From Nemertoderma westbladi (lineage: Eukaryota; Xenacoelomorpha; Nemertodermatida; Nemertodermatidae), in contig JAUCBJ010005407.1 in assembly GCA_032718475.1 (NCBI GenBank), forward strand, positions 1 to 64,000: DNA of 64,000 nucleotides. The letters run 5' to 3'. The notes under the pieces are model-generated. The model did not search any database and was not told the DNA's origin. It saw nothing but the letters and a program-made list of their open reading frames with translations. The number at the start of each line of letters is the position of its first letter. Position 1 is the stretch's first letter. The translations under genes were made by a program, and so were the position numbers. Below, one piece after another: positions 49,901-62,110 of this stretch.

Positions 49901-50140
49901 TAGAATTTAGTTAGCCACGAACCAGGATGGATCCTTTTTTCTTGTAGGTAGGATTTAGCCACGAAACAGGTTGGATCCTTTTTTCTTGTAAGTAGGATTT
50001 AGCCACGAACCAGGTTGGATCCTTTTTTCTTGTAGGTAGAATTTAGTTAGCCACGAACCAGGATGGATCCTTTTTTCTTGTAGGTAGAATTTAGCCATGA
50101 ACCAGGTTGGATCCTTTTTTCCTGTAGGTCGGATTAGACG

Positions 50141-50210
50141 AGCGATTTTATAGATTTGTGGGAATGTTGAGGTCTCAATGGATATGTTTACAAGGTATGT
50201 GAAAGGCGTT
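50141..50210. other. Short spacer before a LINE fragment
   Basis: Unique-looking sequence. It ends in GCGTT (50206-50210), which also occurs at 50942-50946 on the other side of the LINE fragment; five bases are too few to prove a target-site duplication. Confidence 0.5.
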
Positions 50211-50941
50211 ATAATAATAATAATAATAAATATATTTGTAAAGCGCCAAAATTACAATTGTGGCGTACTCAAAGGCGCTGAGATTTGCAAGAGCTCTAGA
50301 CAAACCGGTATAGATACAATGTGTGGTGCGTAAAAACGGAACATATAAAATAAGTAAGTAAGTTTAGTACAAGTAGTAATATATAACTATAAGTATAATT
50401 AAGTTATACAAAGTAAGTAAAATTATAAGTAGATTAAAACATATGCATATTAAAAGGTATTACTTAGGGCTTAAAAATATAGAGCGAATGGTTCATAAAT
50501 AAAAATAGAAATTGATAAACCATATACAGGACAGACATACAGTTGTATCATAAGGTGTACCAAACTCAAAAAACATAAGGTGTAAAATAAAATTATGAAA
50601 TGACAAGCACATATTACATATTAATAAATTCGGAACATATATGATATAAAATATAGAGTCAATGTTAAACGGTGTCTAGTATAGTTAAAATGTACAATAA
50701 AAATAATAAAGTAATACAAATGATCATACTGTAATAAAATTTAAAAAGTAGGTGATATTTAATGGTAGGCAGATCTAAAAAGATGGGTTTTTAATTTAGT
50801 TTTAAACAGTTCAATCTCGCTGACGTTTCTAAGTTCGGCAGGCAGTTATGGTTCCATAGTGTCGGGGAGGCAGAGTGGAAGGCTCGACCGCCAGAAGTGG
50901 AGTATTTGGTGCGCGGTACGACGAGTGTGGGGGCAGTGGTT
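50211..50941 (-). mobile_element. 3' fragment of a CR1/L2-like LINE, second copy
   Basis: The (ATT)n tail is at the left and the coding end at the right. The 3' UTR start (TTTGTAAAGCGCC) and the second GGCGCT resemble those of the fragment at 34794-35415, so both belong to related elements. The ~550-bp UTR between is otherwise A-rich on the plus strand. The 17-bp array begins directly at its truncated end. Confidence 0.82.
50759..50941 (-). pseudogene. LINE polymerase C-terminal fragment, frameshifted
   Basis: On the minus strand the frame begins TLVVPRTKYS, GGRAFHSASPTLWNHN, then shifts to LRNVSEIELFK and TKLKTHLFRSAYH, ending TAA at 50759-50761. RAF, LWN and KTHLF are the hallmark residues of the CR1/L2-type LINE C-terminus. 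One frameshift near LPAEL separates the halves. The copy is dead and lacks all catalytic domains. Confidence 0.85.
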
Positions 50942-50944
50942 GCG

Positions 50945-53900
50945 TTCCATTACTGGCTGTGTTCCATTACTGGCTGTGTTCCATTACTGGCTGTGTTCCA
51001 TTACTGGCTGTGTTCGTTTATTAGCTGTGTTCCTTTATTGGCTGTATTCCATTACTGGCTGTGTTCCATTACTGGCTGTGTTCCTTTATTGGCTGTGTTC
51101 CTTTATTGGCTGTGTTCCATTACTGACTGTGTTCCTTTATTGGCTGTGTTCCATTACTGGCTGTGTTCCATTACTGGCTGTGTTCCATTATTGGCTGTGT
51201 TCCATTACTGGCTGTGTTCCATTACTGGCTGTGTTCCTTTATTGGCTGTGTTCCATTACTGGCTGTGTTCCTTTATTGGCTGTGTTCCATTACTGGCTGT
51301 GTTCCATTACTGGCTGTGTTCCATTACTGGCTGTGTTCCATTACTGGCTGTGTTCCTTTATTAGCTGTGTTCCTTTATTGGCTGTGTTCCATTACTGGCT
51401 GTGTTCCATTACTGGCTGTGTTCCATTACTGGCTGTGTTCCATTACTGGCTGTGTTCCTTTATTGGCTGTGTTCCATTACTGGCTGTGTTCCATTACTGG
51501 CTGTGTTCCTTTATTGGCTGTGTTCCATTACTGGCTATGTTCCATTACTGGCTGTGTTCCATTACTGGCTGTGTTCCATTATTGGCTGTGTTCCATTACT
51601 GGCTGTGTTCCTTTATTGGCTGTGTTCCATTACTGGCTGTGTTCCATTACTGGCTGTGTTCCTTTATTGGCTGTGTTCCATTATTGGCTGTGTTCCATTA
51701 CTGGCTGTGTTCCATTACTGGCTGTGTTCCATTACTGGCTGTGTTCCATTACTGGTTGTGTTCCATTACTGGCTGTGTTCCTTTATTGGCTGTGTTCCAT
51801 TACTGGCTGTGTTCCATTACTGGCTGTGTTCCATTACTGGCTGTGTTCCATTACTGGCTGTGTTCCATTACTGGCTGTGTTCCATTACTGGCTGTGTTCC
51901 ATTACTGGCTGTGTTCCTTTATTGGCTGTGTTCCATTACTGGCTATGTTCCATTACTGGCTGTGTTACATTACTGGCTGTGTTCCATTACTGGCTGTTTT
52001 CCATTACTGGCTGTGTTCCATTACTGGATGTGTTCCATTACTGGCTGTGTTCCATTACTGGCTGTGTTCCATGACTGGCTGTGTTCCATTACTGGCTGTG
52101 TTCCATTACTGGCTATGTTCCATTACTGGCTATGTTCCATTACTGGCTGTGTTCCATTACTGGCTATGTTCCATTACAGGCTGTGTTCCATTACTGGCTG
52201 TGTTCCATTACTGGCTGTGTTCCATTACTGGCTGTGTTCCTTTATTGGCTGTGTTCCATTACTGGCTGTGTTCCATTATTGGCTGTATTCCATTACTGGC
52301 TGTGTTCCATTACTGGCTGTGTTCCTTTATTGGCTGTGTTCCATTACTGGCTGTGTTCCATTACTGGCTGTGTTCCATTACTGGCTGTGTTCCATTACTG
52401 GCTGTGTTCTATTACTGGCTGTGTTCCTTTACTGGCTGTGTTCCATTACTGGCTGTGTTCCATTACTGGCTGTGTTCCATTACTGGCTGTGTTCCATTAC
52501 TGGCTGTGTTCCTTTATTGGCTATGTTCCATTACTGGCTGTGTTCCATTACTGGCTGTGTTCCTTTATTGGCTGTGTTCCATTACTGGCTGTGTTCCATT
52601 ACTGGCTGTGTTCCATTACTGGCCGTGTTCCATTACTGGCTGTGTTCCATTACTGGCTGTGTTCCATTACTGGCTGTGTTCCATTACTGGCCGTGTTCCA
52701 TTACTGGCTGTGTTCCATTACTGGCTGTGTTCCATTACTGGCTGTGTTCCTTTACTGGCTGTGTTCCATTACTGGATGTGTTCCTTTATTGGCTGTGTTC
52801 CATTACTGGCTGTGTTCCATTACTGGCTGTGTTCCATTACTGGCTGTGTTCCATTACTGGCTGTGTTCCTTTATTGGCTGTGTTCCATTACTGGCTGTGT
52901 TCCTTTACTGGCTGTGTTCCATTACTGGCTGTGTTCCTCTACTGGCTGTGTTCCATTACTGGCAGTGTTCCATTAATGGCTGTGTTCCATTACTGGCTGT
53001 GTTCCTTTATTGGCTGTGTTCCATTACTGGCTGTGTTCCATTACTGGCTGTGTTCCATTATTGGCTGTGTTCCATTACTGGCTGTGTTCCATTACTGGCT
53101 GTGTTCCATTACTGGCTGTGTTCCATTACTGGCTGTGTTCCATTACTGGCTGTGTTCCTTTATTGGCTGTGTTCCTTTATTGGCTGTGTTCCATTACTGG
53201 CTGTGTTCCTTTATTGGCTGTGTTCCATTACTGGCTGTGTTCCATTACTAGCTGTGTTCCTTTATTGGCTGAGTTCCATTACTGGCTGTGTTCCTTTATT
53301 GGCTGTGTTACATTACTGGCTGTGTTCCTTTACTGGCTGTGTTACATTACTGGCTGTGTTCCTTTATTGGCTGTGTTCCATTACTGGCTGTGTTCCTTTA
53401 TTGGCTGTGTTCCATTACTGGCTGTGTTCCATTACTGGCTGTGTTCCATTACTGGCTGTGTTCCATTACTGGCTGTGTTCCATTACTGGCTGTGTTCCAT
53501 TACTGGCTGTGTTCCTTTATTGGCTGTGTTCCATTACTGGCTGTGTTCCATTACTGGCTGTGTTCCATTACTGGCTGTGTTCCTTTATTGGCTGTGTTCC
53601 ATTACTGGCTGTGTTCCTTTATTGGCTGTGTTCCATTACTGGCTGTGTTCCTTTATTGGCTGTGTTCCATTACTGGCTGTGTTCCATTACTGGCTGTGTT
53701 CCATTACTGGCTGTGTTCCATTATTGGCTGTGTTTCATTACTGGCTGTGTTCCTTTATTGGCTGTGTTCCATTACTGGCTGTGTTCCATTACTGGCTGTG
53801 TTCCTTTATTGGCTGTGTTCCATTACTGGCTGTGTTCCTTTATTGGCTGGGTTCCATTACTGGCTGTGTTCCATTACTGGCTGTGTTCCTTTATTGGCTG

Positions 53901-55930
53901 TGTTCCATTACTGGCTGTGTTCCTTTATTGGCTGTGTTCCATTACTGGCTGTGTTCCTTTATTGGCTGTGTTCCATTACTGGCTGTGTTCCTTTACTGGC
54001 TGTGTTCCATTACTGGCTGTGTTCCTATTACTGGCTGTGTTCCCTTACTGGCTGTGTTCCTTTACTGGCTGTGTTCCATTACTGGCTGTGTTCCTTTATT
54101 GGCTGTGTTCCATTACTGGCTGTGTTCCATTACTGGCTGTGTTCCTTTACTGGCTGTGTTCCATTATTGGCTGTGTTCCATTACTGGCTGTGTTCCTTTA
54201 TTGGCTGTGTTCCATTACTGGCTGTGTTCCATTACTGGCTGTGTTCCTTTATTGGCTGTGTTCCATTACTGGCTGTGTTCCTTTATTGGCTGTGTTCCAT
54301 TACTGGCTGTGTTCCATTACTGGCTGTGTTCCTTTATTGGCTGTGTTCCATTACTGGCTGTGTTCCTTTATTGGCTGTGTTCCATTACTGGCTGTGTTCC
54401 TTTACTGGCTGTGCTCCATTACTGGCTGTGTTCCTTTATTGGCTGTGTTCCATTACTGGCTGTGTTCCATTACTGGCTGTGTTCCCTTACTGGCCGTGTT
54501 CCATTACTGGCTGTGTCCCTTTATTGGCTGTGTTCCATTACTGGCTGTGTTCCTTTACTGGCTGTGTTCCATTACTGGCTGTGTTCCTTTATTGGCTGTG
54601 TTCCATTACTGGATGTGTTCCATTACTGGCTGTGTTCCATTACTGGCTGTGTTCCTTTATTGGCTGTGTTCCATTACTGGCTGTGTTCCATTACTGGCTG
54701 TGTTCCTTTATTGGCTGTGTTCCTTTATTGGCTGTGTTCCATTACTGGCTGTGTTCCATTACTGGCTGTGTTCCTTTATTGGCTGTGTTCCATTACTGGC
54801 TGTGTTCCTTTATTGGCTGTGTTCCATTACTGGCTGTGTTCCTTTACTGGCTGTGCTCCATTACTGGCTGTGTTCCTTTATTGGCTGTGTTCCATTACTG
54901 GCTGTGTTCCATTACTGGCTGTGTTCCCTTACTGGCTGTGTTCCATTACTGGCTGTGTTCCTTTATTGGCTGTGTTCCATTACTGGCTGTGTTCCTTTAC
55001 TGGCTGTGTTCCATTACTGGCTGTATTCCATTACTGGCTGTGTTCCATTACTGGCTGTGTTCCATTACTGGCTGTGTTCCTTTACTGGCTGTGTTCCATT
55101 ACTGGCTGTGTTCCTTTATTGGCTGTGTTCCTTTATTGGCTGTGTTCCATTACTGGCTGTGTTCCTTTATTGGCTGTGTTCCATTACTGGCTGTGTTCCA
55201 TTACTGGCTATGTTCTTTTATTGGCTGTGTTCCATTACTGGCTGTGTTCCTTTATTGGCTGTGTTCCATTACTGGCTGTGTTCCTTTACTGGCTGTGTTC
55301 CATTACTGGCTGTGTTCCTTTATTGGCTGTGTTCCATTACTGGCTGTGTTCCATTACTGGCTGTGTTCCATTACTGGCTGTGTTCCATTACTGGCTGTGT
55401 TCCATTACTGGCTGTGTTCCTTTATTGGCTGTGTTCCATTACTGGCTGTGTTCCATTACTGGCTGTGTTCCATTACTGGCTGTGTTCCATTACTGGCTGT
55501 GTTCCATTACTGGCTGTGTTCCATTACTGGCTGTGTTCCATAACTGGCTGTGTTCCTTTACTGGCTGTATTCCATTACTGGCTGTGTTCCTTTATTGGCT
55601 GTGTTCCATTACTGGCTGTGTTCCATTACTGGCTGTGTTCCATTACTGGCTGTGTTCCATTACTGGCCGTGTTCCATTACTGGCCGTGTTCCATTACTGG
55701 CTGTGTTACTTTATTGGCTGTGTTCCATTACAGGTTGTGTTCCTTTACTGGCTGTGTTCCATTACTGGCTATGTTCCTTTATTGGCTGTGTTCCATTACT
55801 GGCTGTGTTCCTTTACTGGCTGTGTTCCATTACTGGCTGTGTTCCATTACTGACTGTGTTCCTTTATTGGCTGTGTTCCATTACTGGCTGTGTTCCTTTA
55901 CTGGCTGTGTTCCATTACTGGCTGTGTTCC
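50945..55930. repeat. 17-bp satellite array, about 293 units
   Basis: Two main monomers, TTCCATTACTGGCTGTG and TTCCTTTATTGGCTGTG, plus a TTCCTTTACTGG hybrid, alternate without a simple rule over almost 5 kb. Indels are almost absent, so phase is kept. Seventeen bases times three give a 17-residue peptide repeat (FHYWLCSITGCVPLLAV) in every plus frame, which explains open frames up to 1,297 codons. I do not call these genes. The second monomer contains CCAAT and AATAAA on the minus strand. Confidence 0.97.
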
Positions 55931-56494
55931 AGTCCAGTGCTACTGTATGTTATATTTGTATTGCCCAGATGTAGTTGTGTTGAGGCTATAGTTAGTCTAC
56001 ATTATCGACTTCGTTTGTAGGAACTTCCCTGCGGGCCATATGTCAGCGGCGTTGCCTTTCTTTATATGCGAGTTCCTGATCGAAGCGTGAGTGATATCAA
56101 AGTAGAAGCGTTTGGGATCGGTATCTGGGGTAATGGAGGTTGTGAACGACTTCAGGGATATGACTTTAACGGCAGCTTAGGCAGAACGCAATGTCAACCG
56201 TATGGGGCATGGTTTACCATCCCCCCTCCATATCGTATACCGAGGCGAGTTAAACCGCAGTATGAAAGTGGGTTGTTCGATGCGCTATTTAGGCGTATCG
56301 CCTGGGACGCCACGTATAATTACATTCCTCCTCTGTTGTTCACTTGTAGTAATTATTTTCTCTACTTGTACGTGTTGGTTGTTCAGCAAGCTTCCTTTGT
56401 AGGTCTATAATCTGGTCGGAGTTCTTGCGGACTATATCAGCCCATGAACCTTTATTAGCTTCTATTGCATTCGATATTTCTGCAACTGAATCTT
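55931..56494. other. Spacer with an unassigned open frame
   Basis: A 114-codon plus-strand frame (56066-56410) and an overlapping ~60-codon minus-strand stretch (55997-56176, reading SFTTSITPDTDPKRFYFDI) are both open. The composition is richer in GC than other spacers. I recognise no family in either. This could be a decayed gene or element fragment, or chance. Confidence 0.35.
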
Positions 56495-58124
56495 TATAGA
56501 AATCTAAGTATTCTCGATGACATTGAAGCGATTTTCGAACTGGATTCGTAGTGAACCCATATACAACATTAGATTCTGGGTTTTACATAGAAATCTAAGT
56601 ATTCTCGATAACATCGAAGCGATTCTCAAACTGGATACGTAGTGAACCCATATACAACGTTAGATTCTGGGTTTTATATAGAAATCGAAGTATTCTCGAT
56701 AACATTGAAGCAATTCTCGAACTGGATTTGTAGTGAACCCATATACAACGTTAGATTCTGGGTTTTACATAGAAATCTAAGTATTCTCGATAACATCGAA
56801 GCGATTCTCAAACTGGATTCATAGTGAACCCATATACAACATTAGATTCTGGGTTTTACATAGAAATCTAAGTATTCTCGACAACATCGATGCGATTCTC
56901 GAACTGGATTCCTAGTGAACCCATATACAATGTTAGATTCTGGGTTTTATATAGAAATCTAAGTATTCTCGATAACATCGAAGCGATTCTCGAACTGGAT
57001 TCGTAGTGAACCCATATACAACGTTAGATTCTGGGTTTTAAATAGAAATCTAAGTATTCTCGATAACATCGAAGCGATTCTTGAACTGGATTCGTAGTGA
57101 ACCCATATACAACGTTCGATTTTGGGTTTTACATAGAAATCTAAGTATTCTCGATAACATCGAAGCGATTCTCGAACTGGATTCGTAGTGAACCCATATA
57201 CAACGTTAGATTCTGGGTTTTACATAGAAATCTAAGTATTCTTGATAACATCGAAGCGATTCTCGAACTGGATTCCTAGTGAACCCATATACAACGTTAG
57301 ATTCTGGGTTTTACATAGAAATCTAAATATTCTCGATAACATCGAAGCGATTCTCAAACTGGATTCCTAGTGAACCCATATACAACGTTAGATTCTGGGT
57401 TTTACATAGGAATCTAAGTATTCTCGATAACATCGAAGCGATTCTCGAACTGGATTCATAGTGAACCCATATACAATGTTAGATTCTGGGTTTTACATAG
57501 AAATCTAAGTATTCTCGATAACATCGAAGCGATTCTCAAACTGGATTCGTAGTGAACCCATATACAACATTAGATTCTGGGTTTTACATAGAAATCTAAG
57601 TATTCTCGATAACATCGAAGCGATTCTCGAACTGGATTCGTAGTGAACCCATATACAATGTTAGATTCTGGGTTTTACATAGAAATCGAAGTATTCTCGA
57701 TAACATCGAAGCGATTCTCGAACTGGATTTGTAGTGAACCCATATACAACGTTAGATTCTGGGTTTTACATAGAAATCTAAGTATTCTCGATAACATCGA
57801 AGCGATTCTCGAACTGGATTCGTAGTGAACCCATATACAACGTTAGATTCTGGGTTTTAAATAGAAATCTAAGTATTCTCGATAACATCGAAGCGATTCT
57901 CGAACTGGATTCGTAGTGAACCCATATACAACGTTAGATTTTGGATTTTACATAGAAATCTAAGTATTCTCGATAACATCGAAGCGATTCTCGAACTGGA
58001 TTCGTAGTGAACCCATATACAACGTTAGATTCTGGGTTTTACATAGAAATCAAAGTATTCTCGATAACATCGAAGCGATTCTCGAACTGGATTCCTAGTG
58101 AACCCATATACAACGTTAGATTCT
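56495..58124. repeat. 91-bp satellite array, left part (about 18 units)
   Basis: The monomer contains GAAATCTAAGTATTCTCG, ATAACATCGAAGCGATTCTC, GAACTGGATTCGTAGTG, AACCCATATACAACG and TTAGATTCTGGGTTTTACAT. The period is exactly 91 bp. The left edge is the most diverged. The array is cut at TTCT (58121-58124) by the transposon that follows. Short frames seen in it (NPYTTLDSGFYIEIEVF and similar) are repeat translations. Confidence 0.95.
58121..58124. repeat. Left 4-bp target-site duplication
   Basis: TTCT of the satellite string TTAGATTCTGGG; repeated at 60098-60101 where the satellite resumes as TTCTGGGTTTTAC. Removing the element and one TTCT restores the consensus monomer exactly. Confidence 0.88.
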
Positions 58125-58136
58125 GGGCAATTCCAC
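58125..58136 (+). repeat. Left terminal inverted repeat
   Basis: GGGCAATTCCAC, perfect inverse of 60086-60097. Beyond 12 bp the two ends diverge. Confidence 0.9.
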
Positions 58137-58374
58137 GAAAAGGTCACCCCCACTAACAAAAATTGAAATGATTCAATTATACATATGATGGGTGTTAAAG
58201 TAATCCAGATATCCCAAATTGTTGGAAAAACACACACTGACCCCAATATATTTATGTAACTTCAAAAAAAAATAGGACTGAATATGAAGTAAATATATTC
58301 AATAAATCATATTGAAAATTCATTGAACTACTTTTGCAATTATCTACACCTCATGGGGACAAGGAAAAAATAAA

Positions 58375-58660
58375 ATTACCAATTACTAACAGAAAAACTA
58401 ATGGAGTTACAGTGTCAGAGATTTGGAGATTTCATATATAGGGTATAATGTTCTACTATGCGGTTGTAATAGACCAAGTTAAAAATTACGTCCGTTACGG
58501 AAAAAGGTAAAATTTTTAAAATACAGGAGGAAGGGGTGATGTATTAAACTCATCACTTTCTGTGCAAAGCAGATTTATTGTCTAGTAACTTTCGACAAAA
58601 AACTAACATCAATGCAGCATGTCTTTGTTGTGTATTTATCGTAATGGACGTAATTTGTGT
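58375..58660 (+). repeat. Internal direct repeat of the transposon, copy 1
   Basis: Starts ACAGAAAAACTAATGGAG and runs through TTACGTCCGTTACGG (58486-58500) to GTAATGGACGTAA (58641-58653). Copy 2 lies about 695 bp downstream. Confidence 0.8.
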
Positions 58661-59069
58661 TGAATTATGTTTAAGCGAGGAAATTGATACAATGACAATT
58701 ACCGGTCCTGTGGTGTTTTTAGGCATTATTGGGGACTGTTGAATATAAATTAAGTGAATAAATAACAATAATTAATGGCAAGAATTTGGGACAAAAATTG
58801 TATGTATGGCAATAATTTTAGTTTCCCGAGACAGGTTGATCTTCGTTTAAGTTTTCTGTGATTTAAACCCTTAACATTGTATCCTCTCATTTTTGTAATC
58901 CCGTTGGACCTGCTTTTCACCATATAAATGTTACCAATAGCAATAAATTTAATATATTAGGCTTATCATTAAACAAAAACCATGCTAAAATTGGAAGTAT
59001 TTCATAAAATAGGTACCATTGGTTGGTTATAGAGCAGTAACCATCTAATGTGGAGAAGGAGTAAATATA

Positions 59070-59365
59070 ATATCAAATTACTGACAGAAAAACTAATGGA
59101 GATACAGTGAAGGAACTTTGGTGACTTCAAATATAGGGTATCATGTTCTACTAAGTGGTTGTAATAGACTAAGTAAAAAAATACGTCCGTTACGGAAAAA
59201 GGTAAATTTTGAAGATATTAGAGGAAGGGGTGATGTATTCGACTCATTGCTTTCAGTGCAAAGCAGACTTATTGTCTATACTTATTGTCTTATAACTTGA
59301 GACAAAAAACTAACATCATTGCAGTAAGTCTTTGCTGTGTATTTTATCGTAACGGACGTAACTGG
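59070..59365 (+). repeat. Internal direct repeat of the transposon, copy 2
   Basis: Same order of landmarks as copy 1: CTAATGGAG at 59093, ATACGTCCGTTACGG at 59181-59195, GTAACGGACGTAAC at 59349-59362. Copies differ by many substitutions and small indels. Confidence 0.8.
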
Positions 59366-59694
59366 TTCGCTATAGAGCAGTGACCATCTCCTACACTCTT
59401 CAAACAGCGCTACAGCCCTGTAATTTCTCCATTTATGTTGGTTGCGGTTTGTTTTTGGCTATTAACAGCCTAACCTGAAGGATTGGCTACTTATATTGTG
59501 TTACTGATAGTAAGGCTGCCTTTATTGCCTTTATGCCAAAATTTAGCTCTTCTGCACCTCTGGACTTCTTTTTATCCAAAATACTATATTAAAAAATATT
59601 CAGTGTGACTTAAGTAATGGATTTGCACATTTGTTTAGTTGAAAACATCAATTTACAGGCAATGGAAAGTAACACCATGTAACATAATTGCACA

Positions 59695-60084
59695 GTTACG
59701 TCCGTTACAGGAGATGGTTACGTCCGTTACGCAAATCAATTGCAAACTGCATGAAAACCAGTGGTCAGTAGCCCTAAATTATTTTATTAATATGTTCGGC
59801 ATCTATTCTGCAATCATTACTAAGAAGGGTTTGTCAGAACATTGCTTCAATTCGCACGAATATTGATGAGAACATGGCTACCTCAGAAATTCCATTTTGT
59901 GCGATTACGTCCGTTACAGGTGTATTAGCTTGTCCTATAAGCACATGCAATTATTTAATAATAATCTGGGGTATTTACGTTATAGTACCAGTGGTCCAGC
60001 AACACCACACAAAATATTTATAAAAAATACTCAGTGCTGTTCGCAGTGGAGGCCTTTAAACTCGGTGATAGTTACGTCCGTTAC
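59695..60084 (+). promoter_or_regulatory. Cluster of GTTACGTCCGTTAC motifs near the right TIR
   Basis: Copies at 59695-59708, 59717-59730, 59904-59917 (ATTACG start) and 60071-60084, the last one separated from the right TIR by one base. With the four further left there are eight. Repeated subterminal motifs are typical transposase-binding sites in several DNA transposon families; that role is inferred here. Confidence 0.55.
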
Positions 60085-60085
60085 T

Positions 60086-60097
60086 GTGGAATTGCCC
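60086..60097 (-). repeat. Right terminal inverted repeat
   Basis: GTGGAATTGCCC, perfect inverse of 58125-58136. Confidence 0.9.
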
Positions 60098-60101
60098 TTC
60101 T
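60098..60101. repeat. Right 4-bp target-site duplication
   Basis: TTCT, matching 58121-58124. Confidence 0.88.
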
Positions 60102-62110
60102 GGGTTTTACATAGAAATCTAAGTATTCTCGATAACATCGAAGCGTTTCTCAAACTGGATTCCTAGTGAACCCATATACAACGTTAGATTCTGGGTTTTA
60201 CATAGAAATCTAAGTATTCTCGATAACATCGAAGCAATTCTCGAACTGGATTCATAGTGAACCCATATACAACGTTAGATTCTGGGTTTTACATAGAAAT
60301 CTAAGTATTCTCGATAACATCGAAGCGATTCTCGAACTGGATTCCTAGTGAACCCGTATACAACGTTAGATTCTGGGTTTTACATAGAAATCTAAGTATT
60401 CTCGATAACTTCGAAGCGATTCTCGAACTGGATTCGTAGTGAACCCATATACAACGTTAGATTCTGGGTTTTACATAGAAATCTAAGTATTCTCGATAAC
60501 ATCGAAGCGATTCTCGAACTGGATTCGTAGTGAACCCATATACAACGTTAGATTCTGGGTTTTACATAGAAATCTAAGTATTCTCGATAACATCGAAGCA
60601 ATTCTCGAACTGGATTCGTAGTGAACCCATATACAACATTAGATTCTGGGTTTTACATAGAAATCTAAGTATCCTCGATAACATCGAAGCGATTCTCGAA
60701 CTGGATTTGTAGTGAACCCATATACAACGTTAGATTCTGGGTTTTACATAGAAATCTAAGTATTCTCGATAACATCGAAGCGATTCTCGAACTGGATTCC
60801 TAGTGAACCCATATACAACGTTAGATTCTGGGTTTTACATAGAAATCTAAGTATTCTCGATAACATTGAAGCGATTCTCGAACTGGATTCGTAGTGAACC
60901 CATATACAACGTTAGATTCTGGGTTTTACATAGAAATCTAAGTATTCTCGATAATATCGAAGTGATTCTCGAACTGGATTCGTAGTAAACCTATATACAA
61001 CGTTAGATTCTGGGTTTTACATAGAAATCTAAGTATTCTCGATAACATCGAAGCGATTCTCAAACTGGATTCGTAGTGAACCCATATACAACGTTAGATT
61101 CTGGGTTTTACATAGAAATCTAAGTATTCTCGATAACATCGAAGCGATTCTCGAACTGGATTCGTAGTGAACCCATATACAACGTTAGATTCTGGGTTTT
61201 ACATAGAAATCTAAGTATACTCGATAACATCGAAGCGATTCTCGAACTGGATTCGTAGTGAACCCATATACAACGTTAGATTCTGGGTTTTACATAGAAA
61301 TCTAAGTATTCTCGATAACATCGAAGTGATTCTCAAACTGGATTCGTAGTGAACCCATATACAACATTAGATTCTGGGTTTTACATAGAAATCTAAGTAT
61401 TCTCGATAACATCGAAGCGATTCTCGAACTGGATTCGTAGTGAACCCATATACAATGTTAGATTCTGGGTTTTACATAGAAAATCGAAGTGATTCTCGAA
61501 CTGGATTCGTAGTGAACCCATATACAATGTTAGATTCTGGGTTTTACATAGAAATCTAAGTATTCTCGATAACATCGAAGCGATTCTCGAACTGAATTCG
61601 TAGTGAACCCATATACAATGTTAGATTCTGGGTTTTACATAGAAATCTAAGTATTCTCGATAACATCGAAGCGATTCTCGAACTGGATTCTTAGTGAACC
61701 CATATACAACGTTAGAATCTGGGTTTTACATAGAAATCTAAGTATTCTTGATAACATCGAAGCGATTCTCGAACTGAATTCATAGTGAACCCATATACAA
61801 CGTTAGATTCTGGGTTTTACATAGAAATCTAAGTATTCTCGATAACATCGAAGTGATTCTCGAACTGGATTCGTAGTGAACCCATATACAACGTTAGATT
61901 CTGGGTTTTACATAGAAATCTAAGTATTCTCGATGACATCGAAGCGATTCTCGAACTGGATTCGTAGTGAACCCATATACAACGTTAGATTCTGGGTTTT
62001 ACATAGAAATCTAAGTATTCTCGATAACATCGAAGCGATTCTCGAACTGGATTCGTAGTGAACCCATATACAACGTTAGATTCTGGGTTTTACATAGAAA
62101 TCTAAGTATT

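Larger units (their letters stand above)
40888..50140. repeat. 44/37-bp satellite array, about 9.25 kb
   Basis: The long unit is GGATTTAGCCACGAACCAGG, then TTGGATCC, then TTTTTTCTTGTAAGTA (44 bp). The short unit replaces GTAGGATTTAGCC with GTTACC or GTAGCC (37 bp). Nearly every unit has GGATCC and a T run. The left part (to about 42100) mostly carries CGAAACAGG, the right part CGAACCAGG. Minus-strand frames of 60-113 codons (repeating KRIQPGSWLNPTYKKKG) come from the repeat itself. Confidence 0.96.
58125..60097. mobile_element. Non-autonomous DNA transposon with 12-bp TIRs, 1,973 bp
   Basis: Perfect 12-bp terminal inverted repeats, GGGCAATTCCAC at 58125-58136 and GTGGAATTGCCC at 60086-60097, with a 4-bp TSD inside the 91-bp satellite. 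Open frames inside are short (up to 75 codons) and show no transposase. Eight copies of GTTACGTCCGTTAC or a near match are spread inside. A segment of ~290 bp (58375-58660) is repeated with divergence at 59070-59365. A 4-bp TSD occurs in several superfamilies (for example Sola, Chapaev, Academ), so I leave the superfamily open. Confidence 0.9.

Noticed and set aside
50206-50946. GCGTT direct repeat as target-site duplication of the LINE fragment
   Set aside because: Only five bases, and the right copy overlaps the start of the 17-bp array. Chance cannot be excluded.
52081-55974. 1,297-codon frame (and 947, 751, 705 and 616-codon frames) in the 17-bp array
   Set aside because: Same arithmetic artefact: the 17-bp unit has no stop in any plus frame. 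Overlapping frames encode the same 17-residue repeat; a real gene would use one frame.
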